A stretch of 10,201 bases of DNA, from positions 1-10,201 of the forward strand of contig JAGAMQ010000155.1 of NCBI GenBank assembly GCA_017624645.1, given 5' to 3'. The translations under genes and the position numbers were made by a program. The DNA comes from Oscillospiraceae bacterium (lineage in GTDB: Bacteria; Bacillota; Clostridia; Oscillospirales; Oscillospiraceae). The notes under the pieces were generated by a model. That model had not been told where the DNA came from, ran no database searches, and worked only from the letters and a program-made list of their open reading frames with translations. Numbering within the stretch: position 1 is the first letter of the stretch; the number at the start of each line of letters is the position of its first letter. Positions 1 to 6,261 of the stretch are shown in pieces.

Positions 1-29
1 AAAGGTACTCCAGGGTGCGAGTTGTGCAG

Positions 30-72
30 TAAGTCAAAAAGCCTTGCGCAGCAAGTGTTTTCGGCTGACTTA
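30..72. repeat. Interrupted palindrome / extended hairpin
   Basis: Seen in sequence: the arms 30-36 (TAAGTCA) and 66-72 (TGACTTA) are exact inverted repeats. Inside them, AAAA at 37-40 can pair with TTTT at 58-61, and CTTGC at 43-47 with GCAAG at 51-55 around a GCA loop. This gives 16 base pairs in three blocks, with a 2x2 mismatch and a four-base bulge at 62-65. Read on the minus strand, the inner hairpin is followed by GCTTTTT, which resembles a weak intrinsic terminator. It could be a terminator for transcripts running past glnS, or part of a dispersed intergenic repeat. No gene is recognisable around it. Confidence 0.5.
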
Positions 73-181
73 TCCGTTAAAAACAAAAGCTTTTTACCAT
101 ATTCCAGACAAAAAGAAGGCTGTATCAGAACGCGTAATCAGATGCTGCTTTTTGACGATTGGCGGCTTTTTTGACACTCTG

Positions 182-210
182 AGACCGGATCCAACTGGAT
201 CCGGTCTTTT
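182..210 (+). terminator. Rho-independent terminator hairpin
   Basis: An 11-base-pair perfect stem pairs 182-192 with 197-207 around the loop AACT, and the T-run covers 207-210. The T-run is on the plus strand, so the hairpin best fits termination of rightward transcription entering from beyond the left edge. It starts 11 bases beyond the glnS stop codon in the glnS direction, so it could also protect or end the glnS mRNA. Read that way, however, the stem is followed by CAGAG rather than a U-run. A shared hairpin between convergent genes is the simplest reading. The hairpin is certain; its direction of action is inferred. Confidence 0.7.
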
Positions 211-217
211 GTGTGCA

Positions 218-1903
218 TTATTTTCCGGGCTTGAAGCTGTCCTTCAGGCTGACAGAGCGGTTAAAGACCAGGTGATCCGGGGTGCAGTCCTTGCTGTCGG
301 GGCAGAAATAACCCAGACGCATGAACTGATAGGAGGCAGGTGCTTTGGCGGTTTCCAGACTCTTTTCCACCTTGCAGCCGGTGAGGACCTCCAGAGAGTT
401 GGGATTCAGGCAGGCAAGGAAATCCTTTCCGGATGCATCCGGGTCGGGATCATCAAAGAGATTGCTGTACTGCCGCACCTCTGCATCAGCGCAGTTGTCG
501 GCATCCACCCAGTGGATGGTGGCACCCTTGACCTTCCGTCCGTCGGCAGGGTCGCCACCCCGGGAATCGGGGTCATAGGTGGCAAGAACTTCCACCACGT
601 TGCCGTCTTCGTCCTTGACGCAGCCGGTGCAGGTGATGAGGTAAGCACCCTTCAGGCGACATTCGGGACCTTCAGGATACAGGCGCTTGTACTTGGGAAC
701 GGGCTCTGCAAGGAAATCGTCTGCTTCGATCCACAGGTTCCGGGAGAAGGTGATCTGCCGGGTGCCGGCTTCCGGATCGTTGGGGTTGTTCTCAACCTCG
801 AAGATCTCGCTCTGCCCCTCGGGGTAGTTGGTGATGGTCAGTTTCACAGGCTTCAGGACCGCCATGACACGCTGCGCGGTTTCATTCAGATCCTCCCGGA
901 GGCAGTATTCCAGGAAGGCGTATTCAATGGTGTTGGGGCTTTTTGCCACACCTACGCGGTCGCAGAAATTACGGATGGATGCGGGGGTGTAGCCGCGGCG
1001 CCGCAGACCGCACAGGGTGGGCATCCGGGGATCGTCCCAGCCGGAAACGTAGCCGTTCTCTACCAAAGCCCGGAGCTTCCGCTTGGAAAGCACAGTGTGG
1101 TCGATGCCCAACCGGGCAAACTCGATCTGACGGGGGCGGTGAGGCACGGAGACATTTTCCACCACCCAGTTGTACAAAGGACGGTGGTTTTCAAACTCCA
1201 GAGAACACAGACTGTGGGTGATACCCTCCAGTGCGTCCTGAATGGGGTGTGCAAAGTCGTACATGGGATAGATGCACCATTTGTCGCCCTGTCTGTGATG
1301 GTGCATGTGACGAATCCGGTAGATCACCGGGTCACGCATATTGAAGTTGCCGGAAGCAAGATCGATCTTTGCCCGGAGGGTGTACTTGTTGTCCTCAAAC
1401 TCACCGGCGCGCATCCGTGCGAACAGGTCGAGGCTTTCTTCAATGGGTCTGTCCCGGTAGGGGGAGGTGGCAGGGGTGTTCAGGTCGCCACGCATTTCCT
1501 TTGCCTGGTCGGGAGTCAGCTCACACACATAGGCAAGGCCCTTCTTAATGAGCTCCACGGCATACTCGTAGTCCTTCTCGAAGTAGTCGGAGCCGTAGTA
1601 GAACCGGTCACCCCAGTCAAAGCCGAGCCAGTGGATATCCTCTTTGATGGCTTCCACGAATTCCACATCTTCCTTGGTGGGGTTGGTGTCGTCCATCCGG
1701 AGATTGCAAAGACCGCCGAACTTTTCGGCAGTGCCGAAATCGATGATCAGCGCCTTGCAGTGACCGATGTGCAGATAGCCGTTGGGCTCGGGAGGAAACC
1801 GGGTATGCACCGTCTGACCGGCGTAGCGGCCACCCTCGGCGATATCCTCTTCAATAAAGGCGTGGATGAAATTTTTGCTTTCCATGATTTCCGCCATTTT
1901 CAT
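218..1903 (-). CDS. glnS: Glutaminyl-tRNA synthetase
   Basis: This class I aminoacyl-tRNA synthetase attaches glutamine to tRNA-Gln in the cytoplasm, using ATP. The 561-residue product is close to the roughly 555 residues of E. coli GlnRS and aligns along its whole length. Visible motifs are PPEPNGYLHIGH with the HIGH signature at residues 45-48, DDTNP at 71-75, and the KMSKS-type loop VLSKRKL at 271-277. The C-terminal half, from about residue 340, is the beta-barrel anticodon-binding region with a conserved DPADGRKVKG stretch. The frame is open upstream to an ATG at 1960, but that start overlaps the -35 box and lies upstream of the probable transcription start. ATG at 1903 (MKMAEIMESKNF) or the in-frame ATG at 1897 is therefore the real start. 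The gene is divergent from pyrH and has its own promoter. Because the synthetase is present, this organism probably charges tRNA-Gln directly; whether it also uses GatCAB transamidation cannot be seen here. Confidence 0.97.
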   Translation of the reverse strand: MKMAEIMESKNFIHAFIEEDIAEGGRYAGQTVHTRFPPEPNGYLHIGHCKALIIDFGTAEKFGGLCNLRMDDTNPTKEDVEFVEAIKEDIHWLGFDWGDRFYYGSDYFEKDYEYAVELIKKGLAYVCELTPDQAKEMRGDLNTPATSPYRDRPIEESLDLFARMRAGEFEDNKYTLRAKIDLASGNFNMRDPVIYRIRHMHHHRQGDKWCIYPMYDFAHPIQDALEGITHSLCSLEFENHRPLYNWVVENVSVPHRPRQIEFARLGIDHTVLSKRKLRALVENGYVSGWDDPRMPTLCGLRRRGYTPASIRNFCDRVGVAKSPNTIEYAFLEYCLREDLNETAQRVMAVLKPVKLTITNYPEGQSEIFEVENNPNDPEAGTRQITFSRNLWIEADDFLAEPVPKYKRLYPEGPECRLKGAYLITCTGCVKDEDGNVVEVLATYDPDSRGGDPADGRKVKGATIHWVDADNCADAEVRQYSNLFDDPDPDASGKDFLACLNPNSLEVLTGCKVEKSLETAKAPASYQFMRLGYFCPDSKDCTPDHLVFNRSVSLKDSFKPGK

Positions 1904-1906
1904 AAT

Positions 1907-1913
1907 CCTCTCT
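1907..1913 (-). promoter_or_regulatory. glnS ribosome binding site
   Basis: AGAGAGG reads on the minus strand just before the glnS start. It is only 3 bases from the ATG at 1903 but 9 bases from the second in-frame ATG at 1897. By spacing alone, the 1897 start (MAEIMESKNF) is slightly favoured. The two starts differ by two residues (Met-Lys). Confidence 0.7.
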
Positions 1914-1931
1914 TTTGGAAAATTTGGAAAT

Positions 1932-1960
1932 ATTATAACCCATCCGAAGAATTTTTGCAA
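1932..1960 (-). promoter_or_regulatory. glnS sigma-A-type promoter
   Basis: On the minus strand, TTGCAA (1955-1960) and a perfect TATAAT (1932-1937) are separated by 17 bases, the ideal spacing. Transcription should begin near 1925, leaving a leader of only about 22 bases that is mostly the ribosome binding site. This leaves no room for a T-box riboswitch, which often precedes synthetase genes in Bacillota. The A/T-rich stretch further upstream (about 1995-2045) could act as an UP element. Confidence 0.8.
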
Positions 1961-1965
1961 CTGAA

Positions 1966-1983
1966 AATCAGCAATAATCAGCA
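1966..1983. repeat. Tandem 8-base direct repeat upstream of glnS promoter
   Basis: AATCAGCA occurs at 1966-1973 and again at 1976-1983, with start points exactly 10 bases apart, about one helical turn. The pair lies directly upstream of the glnS -35 box. It could be a binding site for a regulator that contacts one face of the DNA, or chance in an A/T-rich region. Confidence 0.4.
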
Positions 1984-2050
1984 GGAATCTTTCTATTGTA
2001 TGTAAATTTGTAAAAAATAAAAAAACAATCCCAAAAATGAAAAATTCTTG

Positions 2051-2079
2051 TTGTCAATTTGCCGGACTTATTATAAAAT
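2051..2079 (+). promoter_or_regulatory. pyrH operon sigma-A-type promoter
   Basis: TTGTCA (2051-2056) and TAAAAT (2074-2079) are 17 bases apart. An overlapping alternative is TTGTTG (2048-2053) with TATAAA (2072-2077), 18 bases apart. Transcription would start around 2085, some 25 bases before the pyrH start codon. This is the only good promoter I see ahead of the eight-gene plus-strand run, so it probably drives the whole cluster. The divergent glnS promoter lies about 90 bases to the left. Confidence 0.7.
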
Positions 2080-2096
2080 AGGGGAGGATATAAGAT

Positions 2097-2103
2097 AGGA
2101 GGG
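2097..2103 (+). promoter_or_regulatory. pyrH ribosome binding site
   Basis: AGGAGGG is a near-perfect Shine-Dalgarno sequence, 7 bases before the GTG at 2111. An ATG at 2106 is only 2 bases away and is out of frame: it reaches a stop after five codons (2106-2123). This site therefore selects GTG as the pyrH start. Confidence 0.85.
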
Positions 2104-2110
2104 TTATGAC

Positions 2111-2827
2111 GTGTCAAATATAAAATATAAGCGTGTTATGCTGAAGGTCAGCGGTGAGGCGCTGGCAGGTGAGGCACACCGCGGACTTGATTTTGATGTG
2201 ATCCATGATGTCTGTGTTGCTATCAAAGAATGTGTGGACATGGGTGTGCAGGTGGGTCTGATGGTAGGCGCAGGCAATTTTTGGCGCGGCGTAAAGGATG
2301 GCGCAGACCGGATGCAGCGCTCCCATGCGGATGCTATGGGGATGCTGGGGACCGTGATGAACTCCATCGCTGTAGCGGATGCTCTGGAAAAATACGGTGT
2401 GGACGCAAGGGTTCTCAGCGCCGTGGAGATGAATAAATTCTGTGAGTATTTTACCCGGGACACGGCTGACCGCTATCTGAATGAGGGTAAGGTGGTCATC
2501 TTTGCCGCAGGTACGGGGAATCCCTATTTTTCCACAGATACCGGCGTTGTGCTCCGGGGTGTGGAGATCGAGGCAGATGCGATCCTTATGGCAAAGAATG
2601 TGGATGCCATTTATTCCGCAGATCCCAATGTGGATCCCAACGCAGTGCGTTATACCCGTCTGACCTATGACGAAGTGCTGGCAAAGCACCTGAAGGCAAC
2701 GGACTCTACTGCCATGACCCTGGCAATGGACAACGATATGACTCTGGTCTGCTTTGGTTTGGCAGAAGAAAACAGCATTGTTCGCGTGGTTCGGGGCGAA
2801 GAGATCGGAACCACCGTTACGAACTAA
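2111..2827 (+). CDS. pyrH: UMP kinase (uridylate kinase)
   Basis: UMP kinase phosphorylates UMP to UDP with ATP in the cytoplasm, a required step for UTP and CTP supply. It is a member of the amino acid kinase family and usually works as a hexamer regulated by GTP and UTP. The 238-residue product has the expected family length and motifs: KVSGEAL at residues 12-18 (phosphate-binding lysine loop), GAGNFWRG at 53-60, an aspartate at 74 in the RSHADAMGML segment, and the nucleotide-binding GTGNPYFSTDT at 134-144. The start is GTG at 2111, chosen by the upstream AGGAGGG and by the match of MSNIKYKRVMLKVSGEAL to known UMP kinase N-termini. It is the first gene of the plus-strand cluster, 25 bases before frr. 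In many Bacillota rpsB and tsf precede pyrH; here a divergent glnS does instead. Confidence 0.97.
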   Translation: MSNIKYKRVMLKVSGEALAGEAHRGLDFDVIHDVCVAIKECVDMGVQVGLMVGAGNFWRGVKDGADRMQRSHADAMGMLGTVMNSIAVADALEKYGVDARVLSAVEMNKFCEYFTRDTADRYLNEGKVVIFAAGTGNPYFSTDTGVVLRGVEIEADAILMAKNVDAIYSADPNVDPNAVRYTRLTYDEVLAKHLKATDSTAMTLAMDNDMTLVCFGLAEENSIVRVVRGEEIGTTVTN

Positions 2828-2852
2828 TCATTATACTTGGGAGGAAACGAAC

Positions 2853-3407
2853 ATGAGTGTAGATTTCAGTGAATACGGAAGAAGAATGGATAAGGCCCTG
2901 GACCATCTGGCAGAGGAATTTGGTGCTGTCCGCGCCGGCCGTGCCAACGCAAAGGTTCTGGACCGGATCACAGTGGAATATTATGGAAGTGAGACCCCGC
3001 TGAACGGCGTTGCAACCATCTCTACTCCGGATGCCCGTACTTTGGTCATCCAGCCTTGGGATACCAGCCTGCTGAAGGAGATCCAGAAGGCAATCCAGGC
3101 AAGCGAACTGGGTATCAATCCCCAGAACGACGGAAAGGTGATCCGCCTTGTGTTCCCCCAGCTGACTGAGGAGCGTCGTAAGGATCTGACCAAGCAGGTA
3201 AAAAAATATGCCGAGGATGCCAAGGTGGCAATGCGTAACATCCGTCGGGACGGCATGGACTACATCAAAAAGCTGAAGAAGAATTCCGAGATCACCGAGG
3301 ACGACCAGAAGAAGGCAGAAAAGGATCTGCAGGATCTGCTGGACAAGTATACAAAGAAGGCAGATGAAGCTCTGGCCGAAAAGGAAAAGGAATTGATGTC
3401 TATTTAA
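2853..3407 (+). CDS. frr: Ribosome recycling factor
   Basis: With EF-G, this factor splits the post-termination ribosome so that subunits can be reused. The product is 184 residues, against a usual 185, and aligns throughout. It starts MSVDFSEYGRRMDKALDHL and carries the conserved GAVRAGRAN segment (24-32), the beta-rich domain with ISTPDARTLVIQPWD (56-70), and the long-helix segment RNIRRDGMDYIKKLKK with the conserved arginine at 132. The frame stays open upstream to an ATG at 2754 inside pyrH. ATG at 2853 is preferred because GGGAGG sits 8 bases before it and the protein then matches the family N-terminus. It follows pyrH by 25 bases, the usual pyrH-frr pairing. A structured 142-base gap separates it from uppS. 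Confidence 0.97.
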   Translation: MSVDFSEYGRRMDKALDHLAEEFGAVRAGRANAKVLDRITVEYYGSETPLNGVATISTPDARTLVIQPWDTSLLKEIQKAIQASELGINPQNDGKVIRLVFPQLTEERRKDLTKQVKKYAEDAKVAMRNIRRDGMDYIKKLKKNSEITEDDQKKAEKDLQDLLDKYTKKADEALAEKEKELMSI

Positions 3408-3416
3408 TAGGCACCC

Positions 3417-3480
3417 CTAAAAACTCACCTTTTGGGATATGTGGGTATCTTTTGCCCCAATCATAAAAATGAGTTTTCAG
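3417..3480. repeat. Long inverted repeat in the frr-uppS gap
   Basis: Positions 3417-3427 can pair with 3470-3480 as an 11-base stem with one mismatch (A3419 against C3478); the core is AAAACTCA against TGAGTTTT. Within the 42-base interior, TTGGG (3432-3436) can pair with CCCAA (3456-3460); alternatively GATA (3436-3439) can pair with TATC (3446-3449), though the two share G3436. It begins 9 bases after the frr stop codon. It has no clear T-run for a terminator on either side, so a partial terminator, an mRNA processing site or an intergenic repeat are all possible. Confidence 0.5.
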
Positions 3481-3494
3481 AGTTGTCGGATCAC

Positions 3495-3518
3495 ATTGGG
3501 GGCGCTTGCGCCCCCAAT
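3495..3518. repeat. G/C-rich hairpin in the frr-uppS gap
   Basis: A perfect 10-base stem pairs ATTGGGGGCG (3495-3504) with CGCCCCCAAT (3509-3518) around a CTTG loop. No T-run follows on either strand, so a simple intrinsic terminator is unlikely. It lies 16 bases upstream of the uppS ribosome binding site. It may block 3' exonucleases and set relative levels of the pyrH-frr and uppS-polC parts of the transcript, or belong to a dispersed palindrome family. I found no convincing promoter between it and uppS. Confidence 0.65.
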
Positions 3519-3549
3519 ATGTTACTATTCAGAGAAAGAGGGCTGCCCT

Positions 3550-4278
3550 ATGGCGATTTCTCAAACCGATAAAAGAACCCTGCCGGTACCCCGACATATT
3601 GCTATTATCATGGATGGCAATGGCCGCTGGGCAAAGAAGCGGGGACTGCCCCGGACTGCCGGACATGCTGCCGGTGCGGAGGCGTTCCGCCGCATTGCCA
3701 ATTATTGCCGGACTCTGGGTGTGGAATACCTGACGGTGTACGCATTTTCCACGGAAAACTGGAAACGTTCTGCCGAAGAGGTCAGCGGCATTATGAAGCT
3801 GCTGGGCAAGTATTTGGAGGAGGCGCTGCGGGATATGGAGAAGAACCATGTCCGCTTCAAGTTCTTCGGAGACCTTACCCGACTGGAGCCGAAGCTCCGG
3901 AAGCTGTGCATGGATGCGGAAAGCCGTTCTGCCGGCTACAGGGGTGTGCAGGTGAATTTCTGCTTGAACTATGGCGGCAGAGATGAGCTTGTCCGGGCGG
4001 CTCAGGCTTTTGCCCGGGATGTGGCAGAGGGAAAGTACAGTGCAGAAGATCTGTCCGAAGAGCTGCTGTCCGGCTATCTGTACTCAGCCGGTGTTCCGGA
4101 CCCGGAGCTGATCATCCGCCCCTCCGGAGAGCTGCGTACCAGCAATTTCCTTCTGTGGCAGTCTGCCTATTCTGAGTATGTGTTTATGGACGTACTGTGG
4201 CCGGATTTCGGACCGGAGGAATTGGATGAGGCAATCGCCCAGTATCACCGCAGAAACAGACGCTTTGGAGGTGTGTGA
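3550..4278 (+). CDS. uppS: Isoprenyl transferase / undecaprenyl diphosphate synthase
   Basis: This cis-prenyltransferase extends farnesyl diphosphate with eight isopentenyl units to give undecaprenyl diphosphate, the precursor of the lipid carrier for peptidoglycan and other wall polymers. The product is 242 residues. Key residues match E. coli UppS with a constant offset of four: D22 in HIAIIMDGNGRWAKKRG (catalytic), R190 and R196 in RPSGELRTSNFLLWQ (diphosphate binding), S198, and E209 (metal site). YAFSTENWKR lies at residues 64-73. The frame is open upstream to 3439 through the hairpin region, but ATG at 3550 is chosen because AAAGAGGG ends 7 bases before it and the N-terminus then fits the family. 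The cdsA Shine-Dalgarno sequence is encoded in its last codons. Confidence 0.96.
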   Translation: MAISQTDKRTLPVPRHIAIIMDGNGRWAKKRGLPRTAGHAAGAEAFRRIANYCRTLGVEYLTVYAFSTENWKRSAEEVSGIMKLLGKYLEEALRDMEKNHVRFKFFGDLTRLEPKLRKLCMDAESRSAGYRGVQVNFCLNYGGRDELVRAAQAFARDVAEGKYSAEDLSEELLSGYLYSAGVPDPELIIRPSGELRTSNFLLWQSAYSEYVFMDVLWPDFGPEELDEAIAQYHRRNRRFGGV

Positions 4279-4280
4279 CC

Positions 4281-5093
4281 ATGAAGACCAGAATTATTAC
4301 AGCAGTGTGTCTTTTGCCCCTGCTGCTTTTGGTGGTTTTTGCCGCACCTAAAATATTCACCGCGATCCTGTTTGGCCTTATGGCTGCTGTGGGTGCCTAC
4401 GAACTGCTTACCGGCACCGGCCTTGTTACCCATGTCCGGTTGAACCTGTACGCCATGGCTTCGGCCCTTTGGGTCTGCCTGTGGTACGGACTGGGGGTAG
4501 GTTATGTTTGGCTATTGTTGGGAATACTTATGTTTTGGACGGCGCTTTTTGCCGAGATGATGGCAAGCGAAGGTAAGCTGCCCTTTGACAAGGTGGCAGT
4601 CTGCTTTGCCGCCGGTGTGATCCTGCCTGCGCTCTTGGGCGCTTTGGTCAGGATACACAGCTGGGAACGGGGTAGGCTGTACATCTGTATTCCCTTTATC
4701 TTTGCGTTCCTGTCTGACAGCGGAGCTTACTTTGCAGGTCTGAAATTCGGCAAGCATAAGCTATCACCGGTGATCAGTCCTAAAAAGACAGTAGAAGGGG
4801 TTGTGGGCGGCGTGCTGGCAGCTGTGGCAGGCATGCTGATCTATTGCGGGGTTCTTCAGCTTGGCTTCGGCCTGCAGCCCAACTACCTGTTTGGAATTCT
4901 TTACGGCGTTGTGGGATCTGTGACGGCTGTTTTCGGAGATCTTTGCTTCTCTGCCATCAAACGGCAGACGGGGATCAAGGATTATGGAAATCTTATTCCC
5001 GGTCACGGCGGTATTCTGGACCGGTTTGATTCCATGATGATGGTTGCGCCCTTGGCAGAGGTGTTGCTGCTTCTGCTGCCCATTGCGGGGTGA
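4281..5093 (+). CDS. cdsA: Phosphatidate cytidylyltransferase (CDP-diglyceride synthase)
   Basis: This membrane enzyme converts phosphatidic acid and CTP to CDP-diacylglycerol, the branch point for phospholipid synthesis. The 270-residue product is strongly hydrophobic, with several membrane segments beginning at the very N-terminus (VCLLPLLLLVVFAA). The complete CDS family signature sits near the C-terminus: S224, K227-R228, K233-D234, then IPGHGGILDRFD ending at D250. An upstream GTG at 4275 overlaps the uppS stop, but GGAGG at 4267-4271 is only 3 bases from it and 9 bases from the ATG at 4281, so ATG is preferred. The gene begins 2 bases after the uppS stop, which suggests translational coupling. 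It depends on CTP, which derives from the pyrH product line. Confidence 0.96.
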   Translation: MKTRIITAVCLLPLLLLVVFAAPKIFTAILFGLMAAVGAYELLTGTGLVTHVRLNLYAMASALWVCLWYGLGVGYVWLLLGILMFWTALFAEMMASEGKLPFDKVAVCFAAGVILPALLGALVRIHSWERGRLYICIPFIFAFLSDSGAYFAGLKFGKHKLSPVISPKKTVEGVVGGVLAAVAGMLIYCGVLQLGFGLQPNYLFGILYGVVGSVTAVFGDLCFSAIKRQTGIKDYGNLIPGHGGILDRFDSMMMVAPLAEVLLLLLPIAG

Positions 5094-5097
5094 TGTT

Positions 5098-6249
5098 ATG
5101 GTGAAATGTGTCAGTATTTTAGGTTCTACCGGCTCCATTGGCAGGCAGAGCCTGGATATCATCGAGCATCTGGGTATCCCTGTAGCGGCATTGACCGCGG
5201 GTACCAATGTTACCCGGATGGCAGAGCAGTGCAGGCAATACCGCCCCAGGCTTGCCGTTATGGCGACCCAGGAAGCAGCCGAAGCGCTCAAAGAGCAAAT
5301 CGAGGACCTTTCTACGGAGGTTGCATGGGGCGAGGATGGCTTGATTCGCGCTGCCACTGTGGAGGAAGCAGACTGCGTTATTACCGCGGTGGTCGGCATG
5401 GTGGGACTGAAGCCTACCCTTGCAGCCATCCGTCATAAAAAGCGCATTGGCCTTGCCAATAAGGAAACCCTGGTATGTGCCGGCGAGCTGGTAATGGCAG
5501 AGGCGGATAAGCATGGGGTGGAGATCATTCCTGTGGATTCCGAACATTCTGCTATCTTTCAGTGTCTGATGGGTTGTGCAGACTCCAGGGAGATCAAGCG
5601 GCTGATCCTCACCTGCTCCGGCGGACCATTCTTTGGTATGGACAAAGAAGGACTTGGGAAGGTTACCAAGGCGGACGCCCTGCGCCACCCCAATTGGAAG
5701 ATGGGTGAAAAAATCACAATCGACTGTGCTACCCTCATGAATAAGGGACTGGAAGTGATCGAAGCAATGCGCCTGTACCGCCTGCCTGTAGAGCAGGTGG
5801 ATGTGGTGATCCACCGACAGAGCATCGTTCACAGCCTTGTAGAATTTAATGACGGTGCTGTTATGGCACAGCTTGGCACACCGGATATGCGCCTGCCCAT
5901 TCAGCTGGCGATGACCTACCCGGAGCGCATGGAGTGTCCTGTGGAACCGCTGGATCTTCTGAAATGCGGTGACCTGAGCTTCTATGCACCGGATATTCAG
6001 GCATTTCCTTGCCTGGCACTGGCAAGGGACTGTGCAAAAAAGGGCGGCACTGCCTGCCCTGTGATGAACGGTGCCAACGAGGAAGCAGTGGCGATGTTCC
6101 TGCATGATGAGATCGGTTTCTATGATATCTACCGATTGGTAAAGTATGCGGTGGATACTGTGCCATTTGTTCAGAATCCCACATTGGAGGAAATTCTGGA
6201 AGCGGATCGCCTGGCAAGACAGGCGGCGCGAAATGCTAAATCATTGTAA
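5098..6249 (+). CDS. dxr: 1-deoxy-D-xylulose 5-phosphate reductoisomerase
   Basis: This enzyme rearranges and reduces DXP to 2-C-methyl-D-erythritol 4-phosphate with NADPH and a divalent metal. It is the committed step of the MEP isoprenoid pathway and the target of fosmidomycin. The 383-residue protein opens with the dinucleotide-binding ILGSTGSIGRQSLDII. It has LANKETLVCAGELV, the metal-site VDSEHSAIFQ with D147 and E149, the active-site segment LTCSGGPFFG, and NKGLEVIEA at 215-223 with E219 as the third metal ligand. These spacings match E. coli Dxr. ATG at 5098 follows GGGGTGA with 7 bases from the G-run, 4 bases after the cdsA stop. GTG at 5101 is also in frame but is less likely. The longer reading from 5044 would add a cysteine-rich sequence unlike the family. 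Confidence 0.97.
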   Translation: MVKCVSILGSTGSIGRQSLDIIEHLGIPVAALTAGTNVTRMAEQCRQYRPRLAVMATQEAAEALKEQIEDLSTEVAWGEDGLIRAATVEEADCVITAVVGMVGLKPTLAAIRHKKRIGLANKETLVCAGELVMAEADKHGVEIIPVDSEHSAIFQCLMGCADSREIKRLILTCSGGPFFGMDKEGLGKVTKADALRHPNWKMGEKITIDCATLMNKGLEVIEAMRLYRLPVEQVDVVIHRQSIVHSLVEFNDGAVMAQLGTPDMRLPIQLAMTYPERMECPVEPLDLLKCGDLSFYAPDIQAFPCLALARDCAKKGGTACPVMNGANEEAVAMFLHDEIGFYDIYRLVKYAVDTVPFVQNPTLEEILEADRLARQAARNAKSL

Positions 6250-6261
6250 GCGAGGATTCCT

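Noticed and set aside
85..94. Short palindrome AAAAGCTTTT
   Set aside because: Too short and too A/T-rich to mean anything alone; at most part of the repetitive left-edge segment.
1..174. Possible 3' end of a plus-strand gene entering from the left edge
   Set aside because: One frame is open from the edge to a stop at 172-174 and another stops at 30-32, but neither shows recognisable protein sequence and the region is full of repeats; this cannot be decided from the window.
44..2005. 653-codon open frame on the plus strand opposite glnS
   Set aside because: It is the antisense shadow of glnS. The minus-strand frame is an unmistakable GlnRS along its full length; the plus-strand translation is low-complexity Gly/Val/His-rich with no recognisable domain and no good ribosome binding site.
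1904..2050. T-box riboswitch ahead of glnS
   Set aside because: The glnS promoter leaves a leader of about 22 bases, far too short, and I see no T-box consensus or specifier stem.
2754..2852. Longer frr starting at 2754
   Set aside because: The extra 33 residues overlap the 3' end of pyrH in another frame and do not resemble ribosome recycling factor; the Shine-Dalgarno sequence points to 2853.
3439..3549. Longer uppS starting at 3439
   Set aside because: The extension runs through the intergenic hairpins, has no ribosome binding site and would add residues absent from the family.
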